Source: Brienomyrus brachyistius (taxonomy: Eukaryota; Chordata; Actinopteri; Osteoglossiformes; Mormyridae). From it: 64,000 bases of DNA. Below, one piece after another: positions 17,186-27,430 of the stretch. The stretch lies in NCBI RefSeq assembly GCF_023856365.1, contig NC_064540.1:9453691-9517690 (forward strand), in the 5' to 3' direction. The notes beneath the pieces are model-generated. The model was given only the letters and a program-made list of their open reading frames with translations. It was not told the origin of the DNA and made no database searches. Each line of letters starts with the position of its first letter. Within the stretch, counting starts at the first letter, position 1. The translations under genes were made by a program, and so were the position numbers.

Positions 17186-18324
17186 AGCCTTGCCGGGCCG
17201 GAGAGGCGTATATGGGGTTTGTGAAGAAGCGGGAGATGGTCTCCCACATGTAGGTGCAGCTGTGCAGGTCTCGCCCAGAAAGGACACCCAGTAATTATTG
17301 CCATAGGGGTCCTGAGAAGTGTGGTAGCCAGTGGCTGGAGTGACACCTCCTAAGAGCAGAAACTATGATTTGGAGTCATGCTGTAAATTGCTATTAATCT
17401 GAAGGGCTCCTGTTGACATTTTGTTGCCTCAGGTTGTGCCCTGCTGTTGTACAGAAAAAAATAAAGATAAATAACCTTAGCAATTTCAGGTGTGTTTCTT
17501 TAAACAAGCAACATGTGCCAGGTGGTGAGGTTATGGTGTAAATATGAACAGCAATAGTATAGAGTAAATGTTGGGGTTACATACCAGGCTGGAGTTTACA
17601 AAAAGGGGGGGGGGTGGCTGGAGACTCCTACAGTACAGTATCGCCAGGGATGGGGATGGGACCCAGTGCCCAGTAACACGGACCGCCACTCAAACCCGTC
17701 ATGGCCGTGGAGGGGAAGAAAGCGCTTTTAAAATGTGGTAGTGATGCCGATGTTGACGGTAATGAAAAAGCATGGTGATTTAGGGGTTGGGATATTTATG
17801 CTTTAGATGCAGGTGACGGCAAATTAAAAATGTGTGTGTGCGTCTGTGTGTGTGTGTGTGTCTGCAGCATCAACCACACTTGCACTTCTTAGCGGTGAGT
17901 GATTTGCTTTAATGTTATTTTGCTTTCTTAAGCCATTTGATCTATGTAGGACGATAAAAAATGCATCTGTTGAATTTGCATGGGAAAGCTGAGTGCCTCG
18001 ATTTGGCAAAAAGACAATTAACTGCGAAGATTGAGTGCAACATCTTTCTCACAGTTGAAAATCACAGTACAAACTGCGGTGAACGGGGAAAGACCTAAAA
18101 CCTGTGTGTTAGATCCATCATGTCAGGCTGTTTTCACTCAATTGACTTCATCGTAGCTGTTATTGACTTCACTGCTGTTACAACAGCTAAAATACTGTAA
18201 TTTAGTTGACTAGATGGTCCGCTCTGCTCTCCATTATACGTACCATGCAGCTATCTGACCTGGGTCCCCGGAGTAGCAGTTCTGACAGAGAAAGTCCAAG
18301 GTGCCAGTAGTACAGGATGAAACG
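17186..18324 (-). other. two exon-like blocks, possible unrecognised or decayed gene
   Basis: On the minus strand, 18324-18260 and 17349-17186 each have a good acceptor (tttttcccacag, ctgctcttag) and a donor (gtcaga, gtaagt). One frame joins them across the junction with consistent phase, reading LDFLCQNCYSGDP then ATGYHTSQDPYGNNYWVSFLG. After that the most protein-like reading (CTYMWETISRFFTNPIYA) is in another frame, so a one-base loss or coincidence is possible. I cannot name a family. It may be a pseudogene, an untranslated RNA or chance. Confidence 0.2.
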
Positions 18325-18339
18325 CTGTGGGAAAAATGC

Positions 18340-19080
18340 ACCTTATAACGAAGTATCTTAGTAATATGCCAGATTTCATTATTCACATTATGGCTCATTA
18401 TGAGGTGCATTTTGCAATAAGAAAGATGGGTGGATTGCTACACTCATGATTATTTAGCCAACATCTTCCAGAAAATTCTATGCAAAGAATCGTATGCGTT
18501 TGTTGTTTAGCTTTAACCTTAATTGTCCCACTTAAGTGTCCTTCAATTGCGGGATCTCACTTTGGGGCTTGAACCCGCACCCCTCCTACCTTCACTGCTT
18601 AAACACCACTGGGGGGCAAGTGCTAACTCACACGTTGATTCCGTGCTTCATGTGTGTGAGCTGTGATATGAATACAGGCAGAATTGGGGGCCGCTGTCTT
18701 CCCGCTGCCCTGCTGCACACTGCTGTCCTCTTCCTGTCAGTGTGGAGATGAGAACCGCAGCTGGGCGGCTACTCTAGCTTCTTCCTGCCGTCTCTGCGCT
18801 CGTCGTCTGTGCACTCAGTCGTCTGTGCTCACGACAGCCCAAGTGTCACCCTGCTGGGCGAGTGGTGCCCGATTCAGGGAGCCGGGAAGCCCTGCCATGT
18901 TACAGCTTCCATGCTCCGCTAACATGCTCTGCTGGTGCTGTCATGCCGTCACATGGTAATACGGGCATGACATCGCGTGAACAGCTCATGCTGTGCTGGC
19001 AAATGCAGATGGCTGCCTGCTTTGGCAGGCCGACTGCTGTCCCCAGAATGGATACTCAAGCGGGGCTGAGGCACAGGGCA
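18340..19080. other. intergenic DNA
   Basis: No gene was recognised. At about 18560-18610 the complement reads gcgggttcaagcccc, a tRNA B-box-like piece that may be a worn SINE. Confidence 0.3.
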
Positions 19081-19100
19081 GCAGGCCTCGGTGTCCAGCC

Positions 19101-19127
19101 TTAATAATAATAATAATAATAATAATA
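19101..19127. repeat. (TAA)n microsatellite
   Basis: Nine TAA units. A second short run of ATA lies at about 19408-19432. Confidence 0.9.
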
Positions 19128-19432
19128 GACTAGATAAAACTATATCAATAATAAAACTATATTTAAATATACTGGGGTTCAAGCCCCAAGTGGCCAGGCC
19201 CAGAAGGTTGGGACCTCACACATTTGGGAACCAAATGGCCTAATAGCTTAATGACGATTTGTGATGAATGTGTGTGAACACAGTACTGGCAATAAAGGCA
19301 CATCGATTTGTTGCTAAAAGCAGCAATATTACATTTGGATTAAAAAAAATAATAATCAGGAAAAAAACAATATGAATCTTTGAGCTATTGCTGCTTGGAC
19401 TCCTAATAAATATAATAATAATAATAATAATC

Positions 19433-19545
19433 AGAATCAGAAAAAACTTTATTGATCCCATAGGGAAATTGCTTATGCTACAACTGCACAGACAGACAGA
19501 CAGACAGACAGAGACAGACAGACAGACAGATAGACAGATAGACAG
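19433..19545. repeat. LINE-tail-like sequence plus (CAGA)n microsatellite
   Basis: aactttattgatcccatagg followed by gaaattgc is a motif I know from the ends of abundant fish retroposons ('TTTATTGATCCC..GGGAAATTG'). It runs into cagacagacagacagaca. Related pieces occur at 29975-30015 and 36361-36475. Confidence 0.65.
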
Positions 19546-19860
19546 ACTCCATCAAACACGATGAACGCTATGTAGCAAGAAGGAAAAGTAATATGACAAA
19601 CATGTTAAAGAGAACTAAATTAAATGACAGAAAGGGTATCAAATAAACGACAATATAAACTCTTTATGAGAAAAGATATATAATCTGTTTTCAGTAAAAT
19701 ACTATATATTGTTGTCTAACTAGTTCCTTATAAAGGATAAGGGGTAAATTAGCTAAAAATAAACAAATTAACAAACAAATAAATAAAATCTAATAACAGA
19801 AATAATAATAGAATGAAAATAAAATCAATTAATCTAAACAATAATAAGAATAAGAAGGAT

Positions 19861-19934
<74 letters not shown>

Positions 19935-19935
19935 C
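19861..19935. repeat. (GATA)n microsatellite
   Basis: About 19 uninterrupted GATA tetranucleotides, ending with tagacaga. Likely highly polymorphic. Confidence 0.97.
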
Positions 19936-20169
19936 AGACCCTCACACACCCCCTGGCCTTTCACAGCGGGGGTCAGTTTTCGTTACTCGCAGGGGGTCCT
20001 GCAGCTCGCAGTGATGGTCGAGGACCTGGGTGGATATGGAACCGGGCAGTACCGGGCAGGCCGGGCAGGCCGGGTACCGGAACTCAACAGGTCAAAACCG
20101 AACCAAAGCAGATCCAGATTCACATGGGCACCACTGACATGAGCCAGAGAACGAGATGTTTACAGCAAA

Positions 20170-20806
20170 GGGTTTACCACTAACTATAAGACTAGCCATA
20201 ACCCTAACCCCTAACACAGGCCATAACACTAACCCCTAACACAGACCATAACCCTAACCCCTAACACAGACCATAACACTGACCCTTAACACAGACCATA
20301 ACACTGACCCTTAACACAGACCATAACACTGACCCTTAACACAGACCATAACACTAACCCTTAACACAGACCATAACACTAACCCCTAACACAGACCATA
20401 ACACTAACCCCTAACACAGACCATAACACTAACCCTTAACACAAGCCATAACACTAACCCTTAACACAGACCATAACACTAACCCCTAACACAGACCATA
20501 ACACTAACCCCTAACACAGACCATAACACTAACCCCTAACACAGACCATAACACTAACCCCTAACACAGACCATAACACTAACCCTTAACACAGACCATA
20601 ACACTAACCCTTAACACAGACCATAACACTAACCCTTAACACAGACCATAACACTAACCCCTAACACAGACCATAACACTAACCCCTAACACAGACCATA
20701 ACACTAACCCCTAACACAGGCCATAACACTAACCCCTAACACAGACCATAACACTAACCCCTAACACAGACTATAACACTAACCCCTAACACAGACCATA
20801 ACACTC
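20170..20806. repeat. 25-bp minisatellite with telomere-like CTAACCC
   Basis: About 25 units of acactaacccctaacacaga plus ccata, varying mainly ctaacccc/ctaaccct/ctgaccct. Each unit holds one or two TAACCC-type hexamers, but they are separated by non-telomeric bases, so this is not a true interstitial telomere. Confidence 0.95.
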
Positions 20807-20829
20807 TGCTCAATATTTGCTCTTTATCT

Positions 20830-21530
20830 GCGGCTTTACCAGTTTCCTCAGGTGTGAAGAGGGACAGAGACGTGAAGGATCACTTTCCTTAATGACAGCG
20901 AGACACAAAAGCTGAAGCCTGTGAAACACCAAGAAGATTTCCTGCCAGTGACTTGAACAGTGACTTGTTCTGTTGCTGAGCCAATGGGCCTGCTTCCACC
21001 CTGCTTTCTTGTAGATGGGGTTCAGAGGTCAGAGGTCAAAGGTCCTCTGTCTTACATAACTGCTGCTTCAGTCACCACAATATGCGTTTTTATTTAGAGC
21101 AGAATAATTAGCCGAGCAGGTAGAGCCGGAGGGGGCTCTTTCTGAATTATTGAACAGCTTTTTTCCTCTGTAAAGCTTCCAAAGGGACTCTCAGAGCAGG
21201 AGCAAACAGACTTAATGTGCCCTCATTCCCAGCAAACAGAGGACAGCAGCTAAGCAGCTGTTAGCCACTGGGCTTAGGTGAATCAGGGTGCCCGCAGAAA
21301 GGCGGAATCCTGTGATCTGGATTCACGTATGATGTGACGGGCATTGTGGGTAATGTCCAGAGGCCCTGGCATATGTTTTTAAAGCAGTATTGTACACCTC
21401 ACCCCCACCTTCCCAGAATCATAAATAAAGCTCATTAATTTCTGTGTGCTTTGCCTGAGTTACGCTTTAGAGCAGCATTTTATGATTTATATTAAAATTC
21501 AGTTTTACTCATTTTTTTAGGAACCATTAT
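20830..21530. other. intergenic DNA
   Basis: No gene or named repeat was recognised. A small direct repeat, ggtcagaggtcaaaggtc at about 21028-21043, is similar to a DR-type nuclear receptor half-site pair (AGGTCAaAGGTC), which may be coincidental. Confidence 0.3.
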
Positions 21531-21537
21531 ATACTAG

Positions 21538-21824
21538 TGTCACGGGACGTGGTGCGCGAGCGCGGCGGAGACCGGCGATTGTGCGGAAGGAGGAAGCAGG
21601 CAGGCAGGATACGGGACGAACGGGGTTTAATCGGGAATACGGGGATCTCACGCAAACAAACATCGATGAACATCAATGACGGACACAGGACTCGGGTAAG
21701 ACACGGACTGAAATACACAGGACTGATTGAAAATAATCAGACACAGCTGGGTACAATCCGGGAGACACACGTGGGTAGGCAGGGGGCGTGGCACACAGGA
21801 GGAGCCGACGAGCAGGGCATGACA
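21538..21824. mobile_element. probable solo LTR
   Basis: A 287-bp unit that starts TGTCACGGGA and ends GGGCATGACA (TG...CA, with short inverted ends TGTCA/TGACA). It is flanked on both sides by the identical 5-bp sequence ACTAG (21533-21537 and 21825-21829). These are the marks of an LTR retrotransposon insertion reduced to one LTR. It is GC-richer than its surroundings. The parent family is not identified. Confidence 0.85.
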
Positions 21825-22344
21825 ACTAGGGGGTAATTCAAATCATTATCAGCTTTCTTGAAACATGGAGGAGTATTTAATATATATTAAAAGGTTAAAC
21901 TTTTATATTTTTAATTATAAAATTTCCTGCAATTATTGTTTCAGTATCTCTTGCAGTGACATGCTTCACCATGGAGTTGTGTGTGCTTTGAATATCATTT
22001 CATAGCTCTTACAGTGGAGATTATAGATAATTGCCCATAAACCAGAGCGGTGATCCGGGTCAATGGCAGACACACTTGTGCAGTCAGGTGATCATGTGGT
22101 CACCCTGTTGCCTTCGCTTCCTTGCCTTGTTTTCTTTCCTTCTCTTGATTGAAGTTGAACACCCTGGAAAAGCAATTAGCACCAGCACTCTACTTTAGGA
22201 TGAAACCTGCAACCTTATGCTGTTCAGCCATCACGCTTCATGCAGGAGGTCTGATAGGAACTCTGATCCCTGTCTCAGTATCTATGTGGAGGGGCTTGGA
22301 TGCTGCATCACACCAGTCCTTCACTCTCTTGCTTGTTTAAGCCG

Positions 22345-22938
22345 GCAGGAGGCATGCGGCATGTTCTCTCTGCTGTCAGGTATACGACAGGCATGGGGCA
22401 TGTTCTCTCTGCTAGCATGGACACCACAGGCATGCAGCATGTTCTCTCTGCTGTCAGGTATACGACAGGCATGAGGCATGTTCTCTCTGCTATCATAGAC
22501 ACCACAGGCATGTGGCATGTTCTCTCTGCTGTCAGGAGTACCACGGGCATGCAGCATGTTCTCTCTGCTGTCAGGTATACGACAGGCATGAGGCATGTTC
22601 TCTCTGCTATCATAGACACCACAGGCATGTGGCATGTTCTCTCTGCTGTCAGGGGTGCCACAGGCATGTAACATGTTCTCTCTGCTGTCAGGTATACGAC
22701 AGGCATGCAGCATGTTCTCTCTGCTGTCAGGTATATGACAGGCATGCAGCATGTTCTCTCTGCTGTCAGGTATATGACAGGCATGCAGCATGTTCTCTCT
22801 GCTGTCAGGTATATGACAGGCATGCTACATGTTCTCTCTGCTGTCAGGTATACGACAGGCATGAGGCATGTTCTCTCTGCTATCATGGACACCACAGGCA
22901 TGCGGCATGTTCTCTCTGCTTTCAGGGATACGACAGGC
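22345..22938. repeat. 39-bp minisatellite
   Basis: About 15 units of ggcatgcagcatgttctctc plus tgctgtcaggtatacgaca, mixed with a variant ending tatcatagacaccaca. The period is 13 codons, so both strands have open frames (225 codons minus, 195 plus) with 13-residue periodicity; these are not credible genes. Variant units alternate in blocks, suggesting higher-order duplication. Confidence 0.95.
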
Positions 22939-22944
22939 AAATAA

Positions 22945-24890
22945 CCTTTTACTCCAATATATTCTGCACAACCAACATTATCCAATTACAAAATAATACT
23001 GTAGACTGCAGAATACCTGGATGGTATGTGCAATTCTGGGTCAAATATAAATCACAATTTTCTCACTTTTGTCTTCCAGTTCTTGAGCAATATATTTAAT
23101 TCTTTATTCTTATGATTTTTCACTACATATTCTCTTTATGAAGATGGAACAAACAATACTTTGGTTGTCATACTGAATTATTTGCCATCTGATATGTAAA
23201 CTTACTCAAATTACCAGCACTTGCACACAAGTTCATGTGCTTAGCAGGCGTAGCTACTTAACACTATTGATTAGCTAATATAGAATTAAGCTGAGTTCAC
23301 AGAGTCATCTAGGTACTTATATTGTCAGAAAGTATGGGTTATACAGGTAAGCAGTTCTTTATCGATCAATCTGAATAAGACACCTATATTTGGTGTTTTT
23401 TATGTTTTAATTTACTCCAAATCAGATCAGTTTAATAAGGGATTTAATGAAAATCAACACTTATAGTTAAGGAAGGGAAAAACATATATACACAAGCTGC
23501 AATTTCTCTTGTTAGTGCACTTTATTCAGGCATAACCTGTATCCTCTGTTCTCTCAAGCCTCTTTCAGATTCCTGTAGGGGAGCACTCTGAAGCTGCAGA
23601 ACCATCGGTGATCACCAGGGGGCCCAATAACACCACAACACAGAGTGCCACATTTAATTTTTAAACCCATTTACAGAATGGTCAAAAAAAAAAAAAAAAA
23701 AAAGATTGGTATGGCCTAAGACAATGCAGAAAAGACATTGCATTCCTAGTAACATGAGTCAGAAGCTGGGGAAATTTGCCACAATAGAATCCGCCATGGC
23801 CTTATTTAACATCTGTCATTGATCCCGTCATAGGGTCTTGGTTTGTGGTCCATACTGCACTCTTGGTTTTCACAATGTGACCCTGCAGACCAACACTTTT
23901 CCCCCACACTTCCTAGGCTGTTGGTTCTTCCCTGTTGATTTTCTCAACCCTTTCTCATGACCGGGGCAGACCTACGGGACAGTTCACCCTGAGCATACAG
24001 TCCATGCTGTATACTGTACTTCCCCGCCTGGCACAACTTGGCGTGCGAGCTGGACATTCTATTCTGATGAAATGCTCTTTATGATGCCATGTTTTCATCA
24101 GATAATCATATCCATTTATCTCTATGTTTTTTGAGATATTAAAAGGAACATATTATATATTAATGTAAATTTAGAAGTTACATTGACTGCTAACACTAAC
24201 AGTACTTCCATTTTCAATCCTTCTCTGTAAGTAATTTAGTTTTCTTCCAGTTATACTGTAGGAATGAAACCCTGGAATCTGGATTCCTGTAAATCCCCAA
24301 CGTGCAAGGACCAGCACACTATTTATTCCGTTAAATGTTCTTCTACATCTGCTGCACATATTAAACTATTATTTGAAGTACAACTTTCTAATTCCAGAAA
24401 TTACAGTCTTGCTTTTAAAGGGCATTTTTTTCTTTTTCCTCTGGAACCACTATTGTGAAGCCCTGGATGAAGGAAACAAGATCATTTTGTATCATAATTC
24501 ATTTGGATGAATTGTGTGCCAGTTTGCTCATGGATTCAACTGTTACTCAGTTCCAGAATTTCATCATTAGTGTATAAGAAACAGAGGATTGGTCAGTAAC
24601 AGTTATTGGGTCAAATATCATTGATTGGAACCTCTTATTCACCAAATTACAAAGTTCTCTTCTGTTGTCTGTGGATACACTAGTGTGTCTGTCATCAAAT
24701 ACAATCAGTAACCACAAGTGCACACCACGAAAAGGGTTTTTAATAGAATGAAAAAGGTCATTCTCAGGACACATTTTTAAAACAAATAGTGTTAGAATAT
24801 GTTTTAGAATAAATACAATAAAAATTAACCTCCTCTGTCATGTGCTTCATGATATTCAGTGATATCCGACTGCAATTTAGATGAATGTAC
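22945..24890. other. AT-rich intergenic DNA
   Basis: No gene was recognised. A 20-base poly-A run lies at 23684-23703. Several open frames of 60-80 codons have no family resemblance. Confidence 0.35.
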
Positions 24891-24892
24891 AG

Positions 24893-25140
24893 CATAAATT
24901 TATTGAGCAGATGCTTTTGTCAAAAGTGACATACTAATGAGGAACAGTTGAGGTCAGAGCGCAGGGTCAGTCAGCATCTGGCCTTCCTCAAGCACCTTGG
25001 GGTGAAGGGCTTTGCTCCAGGGCTCAGTGCTAATGTGTTTACTCTGCCAGCCACAGCATTAAAACTCACAACCCTGCAAAGAGAAGCACAGATCTCCAGC
25101 GTACTGTGCTACATTCTGCCCCCCACAAGGCATTACATAG
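24893..25140. repeat. SINE-like repeat
   Basis: attgagcagatgcttttgtc then aaaagtgacatac resembles the fish 'AGCAGACGCTTTTATCCAAAGTGACTTAC' tail, followed by cctcaagcaccttggggtga and ttgctccagggctc, as in tRNA-derived fish SINEs. Diverged. Confidence 0.55.
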
Positions 25141-25144
25141 GATG

Positions 25145-26585
25145 ATATAGTTCAGCAAATCTGTTACGGCCAACTCAAGTCTGCTGATAACTTTCAAAGA
25201 ATAAAAGAGGATTGTTGCCAACAACCTGGCATTGCTGCTAATTAAAAGGTATTATAACAAGAAAGACAGCAACCCTGAGAATGTGCTGTGGTGCAATGTT
25301 AATGAGGCCTGAATTCTACAGCTAGCTGACCATGGCTCTGCCAGTTTCTTATAATAAAATGTAATTTAACATGAACAGCCCATGTACACATAGGTCAAAA
25401 GTGCGATTTTGCACTTAGAGCACTTCTTACCTTAAATACTCAACTGGATACCATGGGAAAATGGGCAAGGTCTTTAGTTTTAAAGTGATTTAGGTGTGTA
25501 AGCTCATGTATATGTGAAATAATCTCTTTACTGTATGCAGCTGGATAAACAACGGAATTACATTTATGTTTCGTAGTATGGGTTTGTTCAGCTACCTTGC
25601 TAGGACACCCAGTGTATAACTCATTTGTCATATACAAGTAAACAAAAACATATTTTTAAGATAATTGTGAAAGGACCACAATCACTCTCTGATTTTGGTT
25701 TTCTGGTGTCTGCAGCTCTGGGAAAAGAGACTACAGCACAATTTTTTGTTTCACTAATTTCTCAAATTACGGTGGTAATATATGTATATTGCAAACTGCA
25801 GCCTGGTATTACTCTGTTTATCACTAATGAAGGGCTTCTTCCTTGCTTTATGGATCTTCAGTCCTGCCTCTAAGAGCCTGACACGAACTGTCCTAGCAGC
25901 GCACTTCACACCTGCACTTGATCCTTCCTCCATCTCTGCCCTTAGAAAGTTGCTTCTGCCCTCTACCCCGCTGGTTTTTGGTTGTTCCCTGTGTCTCTTG
26001 CTTCACCTTATTCTTGTGTACTGCTGAAGCAATCTGCTGCTCAGCGTAACCTTCTTCCAGCAGAACCACAATTAAATATGCAGATTTGTTCAAAAATATA
26101 GTGGTCTCTAATTATTTTCCAGAGCTATATATGAGTTAATACAGTTGGGAAAACAAATTAAGTTTTCTTAAGGACTATTTTTGTCTTCATTATTCAAAAG
26201 AGTATACCAACCGTCTGTTCGTGGATAAATAAGATTAATTTTCATATAAATTCTTTAAATAGTTCTAAAATCCACTTAAGCTTGAAGAAGCAGCTCATCG
26301 TACATCGTTACACACCGAAGTTAGAATACTGTAAATCTTTTTCTGATTTTTTAAAATTACTTCCATCGAAAAAATCCTATTTGTCTGTTCATCTTGGTGC
26401 AGGTCTGACACATTCTTTTTAAATATATTAATCTGTGGGGAGGTCCTGAGTTGACATTCAGCCACAGGAACCCGTGCAAATGCACCCGGTCCGTTTGATT
26501 TTTTTTTTTTTTGCGGAGATCCGAGCCGGTTCCTCTCTTATTTGGGAGAAATCGGACATTAATTTGCGGATTAAAAAAATAACGC
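25145..26585. other. intergenic DNA upstream of znf512b
   Basis: No gene was recognised here. It is AT-rich up to about 26450. Confidence 0.35.
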
Positions 26586-26589
26586 GAGA

Positions 26590-27430
26590 GTTTGCAACTT
26601 GCTCCCTGTGTAGTTACAGTGTCAGAGGTAAGAAGGGGGACCGCGCATGACCCGGCGAGCGGCTCTGCGCGGCGCTCCGGAGCTCGGAGGCTCCGCTCCG
26701 AAATGGCCGAATACCCCGAAGGTAAGCTCGGCCGCTCTCCCTTGCCGCTCTCCTGGCTACGGCCCCCTTCCCTCCACCACGGCTGCCAAAAATCGTCGCC
26801 CCCAATATGTTTTCCTTGCTTTCCCTTTAGCTGGAGCGCAGGGATATTTTTACCCCTCCTTCATAATAATAAGTCGCCATTTTGCTCCATTGCCTTATAA
26901 AAAGGCTCTTGAATTTAATTTAATGTTTTAGATCCTGAGAATGATCCCTCTTCTGTCTCAGCGGTTTCTCTTTCTTCTTTTAAAAATATATTTTCGTGGT
27001 GTTGACAGTTTAGGTGGTTAAAAAAGCTGGCCGTAGTTTCCGTGGTATTTAAAGCAGAGCCGCTGAAAAGGTGAAGGTGCTCAGGTAATGTCATTTAGTG
27101 ACGCGCGCCGGCCGGTCTCGCGGCGCGGGGTGCGAGTGCGAAAAATCGATAACATTAATAAGAATGACAACAGTAAAAAAAATTATATATATATATATAT
27201 ATATATAAAATCATAATTAGGAAAGGATAACGATGTATTCTATAATAATGAAATGAGCGTGACGAGCGCGGGGTCGCGTGTTTCCGTCCTCGCACAGCAT
27301 GCCAGGTGTGACGAAGACCTGACAGCTCGAGGCACGCGGCCAAGCTCTGCTCGCCCACCCGGCTCCACGTGGGCGAACCCGCTCCGCGCGCCCACCAGCT
27401 CGCGCCCACTGCTCCAGCGTCCCGGGTAGG
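26590..27430 (+). promoter_or_regulatory. znf512b: CpG-rich promoter region of znf512b
   Basis: CpG density jumps around 26635-26760 (gcgcatgacccggcgagcgg, gcgcggcgctccgg) and again at 27099-27135 and 27255-27425, in an otherwise AT-rich neighbourhood. This fits a CpG-island promoter spanning the first exon and early first intron. No TATA box was seen near the ATG at 26703. Confidence 0.65.

Noticed and set aside
20170..20806. Interstitial telomere
   Set aside because: TAACCC hexamers are not consecutive; they are interrupted by acacagaccata in every unit.
22308..22985. 225-codon minus and 195-codon plus open frames
   Set aside because: They lie almost wholly in the 39-bp minisatellite and are mirror products of the same repeat.
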